Part shown: one piece after another, positions 5,912 through 9,715 of the stretch
Numbering within the stretch: the stretch's first letter is position 1
Layout: each line of letters starts with the position of its first letter
Assembly: GCA_945897655.1 (NCBI GenBank)
Contig: CAMDHB010000106.1
Span: 1 to 9,715, forward strand
Length of the DNA stretch: 9,715 bases
Direction of reading: 5' to 3'
DNA from: Pseudorhodobacter antarcticus
GTDB taxonomy: Bacteria > Pseudomonadota > Alphaproteobacteria > Rhodobacterales > Rhodobacteraceae
Program-made: the position numbers and the translations under genes
Notes under the pieces: generated by a model
The model's input: only the letters and a program-made list of their open reading frames with translations
Told to the model about the DNA's origin: nothing
The model's database searches: none

Positions 5912-6368
5912 TCTGTCGGCGGTCCCGGTCAAGACCGGGTCGATTTATCCCGAACCCTATGCCGGGATGATGCGGGGGCGCAGCAGCCTGCGATTGGGCG
6001 ATGCGGGGGGGTTGACGCAGTTTGGAGTGAACATCGTGCGGCTGGAGCCGGGGGCGCTGTCCAGTCTGCGGCACTGGCATCTGAATGAGGATGAGTTTGT
6101 CATGGTCACCGAAGGCGAGTGCGTTCTGGTACAGGATGCGGGCGAAACGGTGATGCGGGTGGGCGATTGTGCGGCCTTTCCGGCGGGCCGCGCGGATGGG
6201 CACCAGTTCATCAACCGCACGGACAAGGTTGCCGCCTTTCTGGTCGTGGGCACGAAGGCGCAGGCGGAGGTTGCGACCTATTCCGATGTCGACCTGAAGG
6301 TGCATATCGGCGGGGGCAAGGCGCGGTTCACCTACAAGGACGGCACCGATTGGGCCGGGCCACGCTAA
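5898..6368 (+). CDS. Cupin-domain protein (COG3837-like)
   Basis: This 156-aa single-domain cupin has complete metal-binding motifs. Motif 1 is RHWHLNEDEFVMVTEGE (58-74), giving His59, His61 and Glu66. Motif 2 is GDCAAFPAGRADGHQFIN (89-106), giving His102. A bound Fe, Mn, Ni or Zn is therefore expected. The LEPGALSSLRHWH and PAG-x-x-DGH wording matches a conserved uncharacterised cupin group (COG3837, as I recall). No signal peptide is seen, so it is cytoplasmic. ATG 5898 is preferred over an upstream in-frame TTG at 5877 because GGAGG precedes it at a workable distance (5888-5892). The start overlaps the preceding NTF2-like gene by 14 bp and the next gene starts 4 bp after its stop, implying translational coupling. 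Its enzyme or storage role in the operon is unknown. Confidence 0.86.
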   Translation: MAKIDLSAVPVKTGSIYPEPYAGMMRGRSSLRLGDAGGLTQFGVNIVRLEPGALSSLRHWHLNEDEFVMVTEGECVLVQDAGETVMRVGDCAAFPAGRADGHQFINRTDKVAAFLVVGTKAQAEVATYSDVDLKVHIGGGKARFTYKDGTDWAGPR

Positions 6369-6372
6369 GGGC

Positions 6373-6831
6373 ATGGGCGGGATGGACGCGTCAGACATCT
6401 TTCAGGTCTATCTGGACGGGGTCAGTCTGGCCGTGATGACGGATGACTGGGCGACCTATCGCTGCGCGGTTCACCTGCCCTGCCACATCATCAGCCATGA
6501 CGAAAGCAAGGTCGTGGCGACCGAGGACGACCTGCGCGCGGGCTTTGACCAGTTCAGCCAGACGTTGAAGTTTCACAAGGTCACCGATTACATCCGGCTG
6601 GTCGAGGCGGCCACGCAACTGGATGCCGGACTGATCTCGGGCAGTTATGTGACGCATCTGATCAGCGGGGGGCAGCGGATCATGCCGCCGTTCCGGTCTC
6701 AGCTGACGTTGCGCCTGATCGCGGGCTATTGGCGTGCCGTGTCGATCACCAATGCCCTTGCCAATAGCCGCTGGCCGCTGGTGCGGCTGGCTTTACACCC
6801 CGATATCAACCCGGAAGGACCGAAAGAATGA
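6373..6831 (+). CDS. NTF2-like/SnoaL-like protein B, paralogue of protein A
   Basis: This 152-aa protein aligns along most of its length with the NTF2-like protein at 5447-5911. Shared elements are LR-x-x-FD (54-59), H-K-V-T-D-Y-I-R (68-75), Y-V-T-H (92-95), PF (106-107), YWR (119-121) and W134 followed by LVRLAL. The sequences are clearly diverged, so the duplication is old. The start could be ATG 6373 or ATG 6382 (residue 4, MDASD). AAGG at 6367-6370 is too close for the first and far for the second. Its stop overlaps the start of the hydratase/dehydrogenase gene by four bases (ATGA, 6828-6831), a sign of translational coupling. Two related NTF2-like chains from one operon may form a heterodimer. 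No catalytic function is assigned. Confidence 0.8.
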   Translation: MGGMDASDIFQVYLDGVSLAVMTDDWATYRCAVHLPCHIISHDESKVVATEDDLRAGFDQFSQTLKFHKVTDYIRLVEAATQLDAGLISGSYVTHLISGGQRIMPPFRSQLTLRLIAGYWRAVSITNALANSRWPLVRLALHPDINPEGPKE

Positions 6832-9020
6832 CCGATTTTGCCTATGCAGTGGACGGCGATGGTGTGGCCACGATCACTTGGGATGTGCCGGGGAAGTCGA
6901 TGAACGTGATGTCGATGGCCGGCTATGGCGAGTTGGAGGGGTTGATTGACCGGGCCTTGGGCGATGCGGGCGTCAAGGGCGTGATTCTGACCAGCGGCAA
7001 GAAGGATTTCGCGGGGGGCATGGATCTGAACGTGATCGCCCGGATGAAAGAGGGCGGGGCGGAGGCGTTGTTTGCCGGGGTGATGGCCATCCACGCCCTG
7101 CTGCGCAAGATTGAACGGGCGGGGATGGACCCCAAGACGCTGAAGGGCGGCAAGCCGATTGTGGCGGCGATGCCGGGAACGGGGGTGGGGATTGGCTATG
7201 AGATTCCGCTGGCCTGCCACCGGATCATTGCTGCCGACAACCCCAAGGCCAAGATCGGGTTGCCCGAGATTCAGGTGGGGATTTTTCCCGGTGCAGGTGG
7301 CACGACTCGTCTGATCCGCAAGTTGGGGGCGATGGTCGCCGCCCCCTTCCTGCTGGAGGGCAAGTTGTCAGACCCCAAATCCGCCAAGGCGAATGGTCTG
7401 ATTGACGAGGTGGTGGCCCCCGAGGCGCTGCTGACCCGCGCCAAGGAATGGGTACTGGCCGCGACGGATGCCGATCTGGTCAAACCCTGGGATGCCAAGG
7501 GGTACAAGATGCCGGGGGGCAACCCCTATCATCCGGCGGGGTACATGACCTTTGTCGGGGCCAATGCGATGGTGATGGGCAAGACGATGGGGGTTTACCC
7601 GGCGGCCCGCGCCCTGATGCAGGCCGTGTACGAAGGCGCCTTGGTGCCCTTTGACGTGGCGCTGAAGATCGAGACGCGGAATTTCGTATCGGTCCTGATG
7701 AACCCCAGTTCGACGGCCATGATCCGGTCCTTGTTCATCAACAAGGAGGCGCTGGAGAAGGGCGCCAACCGGCCTGCGGCACCGGATCAGACCGTGCGCA
7801 AGGTGGGGGTGATTGGTGCTGGCATGATGGGGGCGGGGATCGCCTATGTCAGTGCCTTGGCGGGGATTGAGGTGGTGTTGATTGATGCCACACAGGAGGC
7901 CGCAGACCGGGGTAAGGCGCATTCGTCTGACTTGTTGGACAAGGGCATACAGCGCCGGGCGATGACGTTGGACAAGAAGGCCGAAGTTTTGGGCCGGATC
8001 AACGCGACGACCGATTATGCGGCGCTGTCAGGGGTCGATCTGATTGTCGAAGCGGTGTTCGAGGACCCATCGGTCAAGGCCGAGGTCATCGCCAAGGTCG
8101 AGGCGGCGGTGGGGCCGGAGTGTATCTTTGCCTCCAACACCTCGACCCTGCCGATCACGGGGTTGGCCACGTCCAGCAAGCGGCCCGATCAGTTCATCGG
8201 CGTGCACTTCTTCAGCCCGGTGGACCGGATGGCGCTGGTGGAGATTATCAAGGGCGCGCAAACGGGGGACCGTGCCGTGGCCAAGGCGCTGGATTTCGTG
8301 CGCCAGATCCGCAAGACGCCCATTGTGGTGAACGATGCCCGCTATTTCTATGCCAACCGCTGCATCCTGCCTTACACGAATGAAGGCATCCGGATGGTGT
8401 CGGAAGGCGTGTCGCCGGTGCTGGTGGAAAATGCGGCCAAGATGGTGGGGATGCCGGTGGGGCCGTTGCAGTTGACGGATGAGATTTCGATCGATCTGGG
8501 GATCAAGATTGCCAAGGCCACCAAGGCGGCACTGGGCAATGCTTATCCGGATGATGACGTGGATGCCGTGATCTTTGCCCTGGCCGAAAAGGGCAGGATG
8601 GGGCGCAAGGCCAAGGCGGGGTTCTATGCCTATGACGCGGCGGGCAAGCGTGAGGGGCTGTGGGAGGGTCTGGGCCAGATGTGGCCGGTGGCCGAGGATC
8701 AGCCGGATCTGGTGACGGTGCAGCACCGTCTGCTGATGTCGCAGGTACTGGAGGCGGTGCGGGCGCTGGAAGAGGGTGTGTTGACCGATATCCGCGAGGG
8801 CGATGTGGGGGCCATTCTGGGCTGGGGCTTTGCGCCCTGGTCGGGCGGGCCGTTTGCCTGGCTGGATATCATCGGCGCGACCAAGGCGGTTGAGATTTGC
8901 GACGGGTTGGAGGCGACGCATGGGGTGCGCTATGCCGCCCCTGCCCTGCTGCGCGATCTGGCGGCCAAGGGAGAGGGCTTTTACGACAGGTTCGGCGGCG
9001 GGCGCAAATCGGCGGCCTGA
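6828..9020 (+). CDS. Bifunctional enoyl-CoA hydratase/3-hydroxyacyl-CoA dehydrogenase (FadB/FadJ-like)
   Basis: This 730-aa fusion performs hydration of 2-enoyl-CoA and NAD-dependent oxidation of the 3-hydroxyacyl-CoA. The N-terminal crotonase domain (1-200) has the oxyanion stretch FAGGMDLN (61-68), GVGIGYE with Glu125, and GLPEIQVGIFPGAGG (144-158) with Glu147. These glutamates correspond to the two catalytic acids of FadB. A linker runs from about 205 to 320. The Rossmann domain begins VRKVGVIGAGMMGAG (323-337), with GAGMMG as the NAD loop. SNTSTLPIT (436-444) and IGVHFFSPVDRMALVEII (457-474) give catalytic His460 and its partner Glu472. The C-terminal dehydrogenase domains run to 730. AAGGA at 6815-6819 precedes the start, and the ATGA overlap couples it to the NTF2-like gene. 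Its partner is the operon's thiolase, with which FadB/FadJ-type proteins usually form a complex. Confidence 0.93.
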   Translation: MTDFAYAVDGDGVATITWDVPGKSMNVMSMAGYGELEGLIDRALGDAGVKGVILTSGKKDFAGGMDLNVIARMKEGGAEALFAGVMAIHALLRKIERAGMDPKTLKGGKPIVAAMPGTGVGIGYEIPLACHRIIAADNPKAKIGLPEIQVGIFPGAGGTTRLIRKLGAMVAAPFLLEGKLSDPKSAKANGLIDEVVAPEALLTRAKEWVLAATDADLVKPWDAKGYKMPGGNPYHPAGYMTFVGANAMVMGKTMGVYPAARALMQAVYEGALVPFDVALKIETRNFVSVLMNPSSTAMIRSLFINKEALEKGANRPAAPDQTVRKVGVIGAGMMGAGIAYVSALAGIEVVLIDATQEAADRGKAHSSDLLDKGIQRRAMTLDKKAEVLGRINATTDYAALSGVDLIVEAVFEDPSVKAEVIAKVEAAVGPECIFASNTSTLPITGLATSSKRPDQFIGVHFFSPVDRMALVEIIKGAQTGDRAVAKALDFVRQIRKTPIVVNDARYFYANRCILPYTNEGIRMVSEGVSPVLVENAAKMVGMPVGPLQLTDEISIDLGIKIAKATKAALGNAYPDDDVDAVIFALAEKGRMGRKAKAGFYAYDAAGKREGLWEGLGQMWPVAEDQPDLVTVQHRLLMSQVLEAVRALEEGVLTDIREGDVGAILGWGFAPWSGGPFAWLDIIGATKAVEICDGLEATHGVRYAAPALLRDLAAKGEGFYDRFGGGRKSAA

Positions 9021-9610
9021 AGGGCGATGATCGCCTCGCACGCTTCATCCGCCACCAGTTGGGCCATCATGTGGCGGGCGGCGGCAAGGGGCAGGATGGG
9101 GCGGCGGGGGAATTGCATCAGGCGGTGCAGGTCAAAGACCGTGTCATCCGTGCCGTCACACCCTGCCATCAGGCCTGGGCCGATGAACAGGATGGCCGGT
9201 TGGTCCAGCGTCAGCTGCAAGACCGGCTGTGCTTCGGCGGGAACATGGGGGGCAATGCCGCGCCAGCCCTCCAATGCTGTGGCGGGCACAAGGGCGAGGT
9301 CATCGCCCGAAAAGGGCATGGCCCAATCGGTTTGGATCAGCAGGGGCTGGCCGGGTGGCAGCATCACGGGGCCTGCGTTGCCCAAAGCCCCCGCCGGGAC
9401 ATGAACGGACCACAGGGCCTGTCGGTGTTCGGTGTGCACTTTGGCGACGGGAACCAGCCCCATGTCGCGGGTCATGACCAGATCGCCGGGGCCAAGGTCT
9501 GATGCCGCCGCCCAGCCAAAGGCGGTTTGCACCGGGGTCGAGGCATAAAACCCGGTCGTGAGTGCGTTCCGCTGGTTGGAAGCGGTGAGCATGAAATCCT
9601 GGCGTCCCAT
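8981..9610 (-). CDS. Hint-fold (Hedgehog/intein-like) domain protein, probably inactive
   Basis: This 209-aa protein has an N-terminal Hint-like segment. GFYASTPVQTAFGWAAASDLGPGDLVMTRD (20-49) matches, by recall, the C-F-x-x-G-T-x-I-x-T ... L-x-P-G-D-x-V-x-T-x-D opening common in Rhodobacterales Hint proteins. VPAGALGNAGPVMLPPGQPLLI (71-92) corresponds to the later GALG ... SPQHR-x-L block. Both key residues look replaced: the nucleophilic Cys position is Gly20, and the block-B His position is Gln88. Self-splicing or autocleavage is therefore unlikely. The remaining part (110-209) has LVPATALEGW and a helical C terminus. ATG 9610 has AGGACGG upstream on the minus strand. The gene is convergent with the hydratase/dehydrogenase gene, and their 3' ends overlap by 40 bp. 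No signal peptide is evident. Biological role is unknown. Confidence 0.75.
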   Translation of the reverse strand: MGRQDFMLTASNQRNALTTGFYASTPVQTAFGWAAASDLGPGDLVMTRDMGLVPVAKVHTEHRQALWSVHVPAGALGNAGPVMLPPGQPLLIQTDWAMPFSGDDLALVPATALEGWRGIAPHVPAEAQPVLQLTLDQPAILFIGPGLMAGCDGTDDTVFDLHRLMQFPRRPILPLAAARHMMAQLVADEACEAIIALQAADLRPPPNLS

Positions 9611-9715
9611 CGTGGTGTCCGTCCTGCTTCTTCAAGGCCCGATGAAGCGCCGGAAGCGGGACCGGGGCGCGAAGGGATTAGAGCATGTCGCGCTTGCACC
9701 GATTCAGGATTCCCA

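Noticed and set aside
8028..9041. A 337-codon minus-strand frame opposite the hydratase/dehydrogenase
   Set aside because: It has the His/Arg-rich shadow composition and overlaps catalytic motifs of the real plus-strand gene. The Hint-like frame is the better minus-strand gene at this end.
8897..9502. A 201-codon plus-strand frame opposite the Hint-like gene
   Set aside because: The translation is Gly/Gln/His-rich without motifs and overlaps the end of the hydratase/dehydrogenase. The opposite strand shows a recognisable Hint segment and a good ribosome site.

Overview
This GC-rich window most resembles an alphaproteobacterium of the Rhodobacterales (Paracoccaceae/Roseobacter type). That placement rests on the gene complement, on stereotyped G/C-run intergenic sequence around 3318-3560, and on a Hint-domain protein of the kind common in this order. 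It is inferred from memory of families, since no database search was possible. There are no tRNA, rRNA, CRISPR, insertion-sequence or phage genes.

Layout. 1-276 (-) is the 5' part of a PaaI-type hotdog thioesterase that runs off the left edge. It is divergent from 390-767 (+), a MerR-family regulator. A 101-bp gap carrying an unusual phased array of ACGT cores leads to a second, paralogous MerR gene (869-1261). That gene is followed after 12 bp by a 583-aa acyl-CoA dehydrogenase (1274-3025). A 70-aa protein, possibly ribbon-helix-helix (3081-3293), comes next. About 290 bp of structured non-coding sequence (3294-3585) separates it from a tight operon: GST-like protein (3586-4221), thiolase (4232-5443), NTF2-like protein A (5447-5911), cupin (5898-6368), NTF2-like protein B (6373-6831) and a fused enoyl-CoA hydratase/3-hydroxyacyl-CoA dehydrogenase (6828-9020). 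A convergent gene at 8981-9610 (-) encodes a Hint-fold protein that seems to have lost its self-processing residues.

Function. Dehydrogenase, hydratase, hydroxyacyl-CoA dehydrogenase and thiolase together supply all four steps of an acyl-CoA beta-oxidation spiral. The thioesterase could release CoA, and one or both MerR proteins are the likely local regulators. The least explained part is the NTF2-cupin-NTF2 cassette embedded in the operon, with overlapping or nearly touching reading frames and two NTF2-like proteins that are paralogues of each other. The other points worth a second look are the tandem MerR pair with its ACGT array and the degenerate Hint protein.
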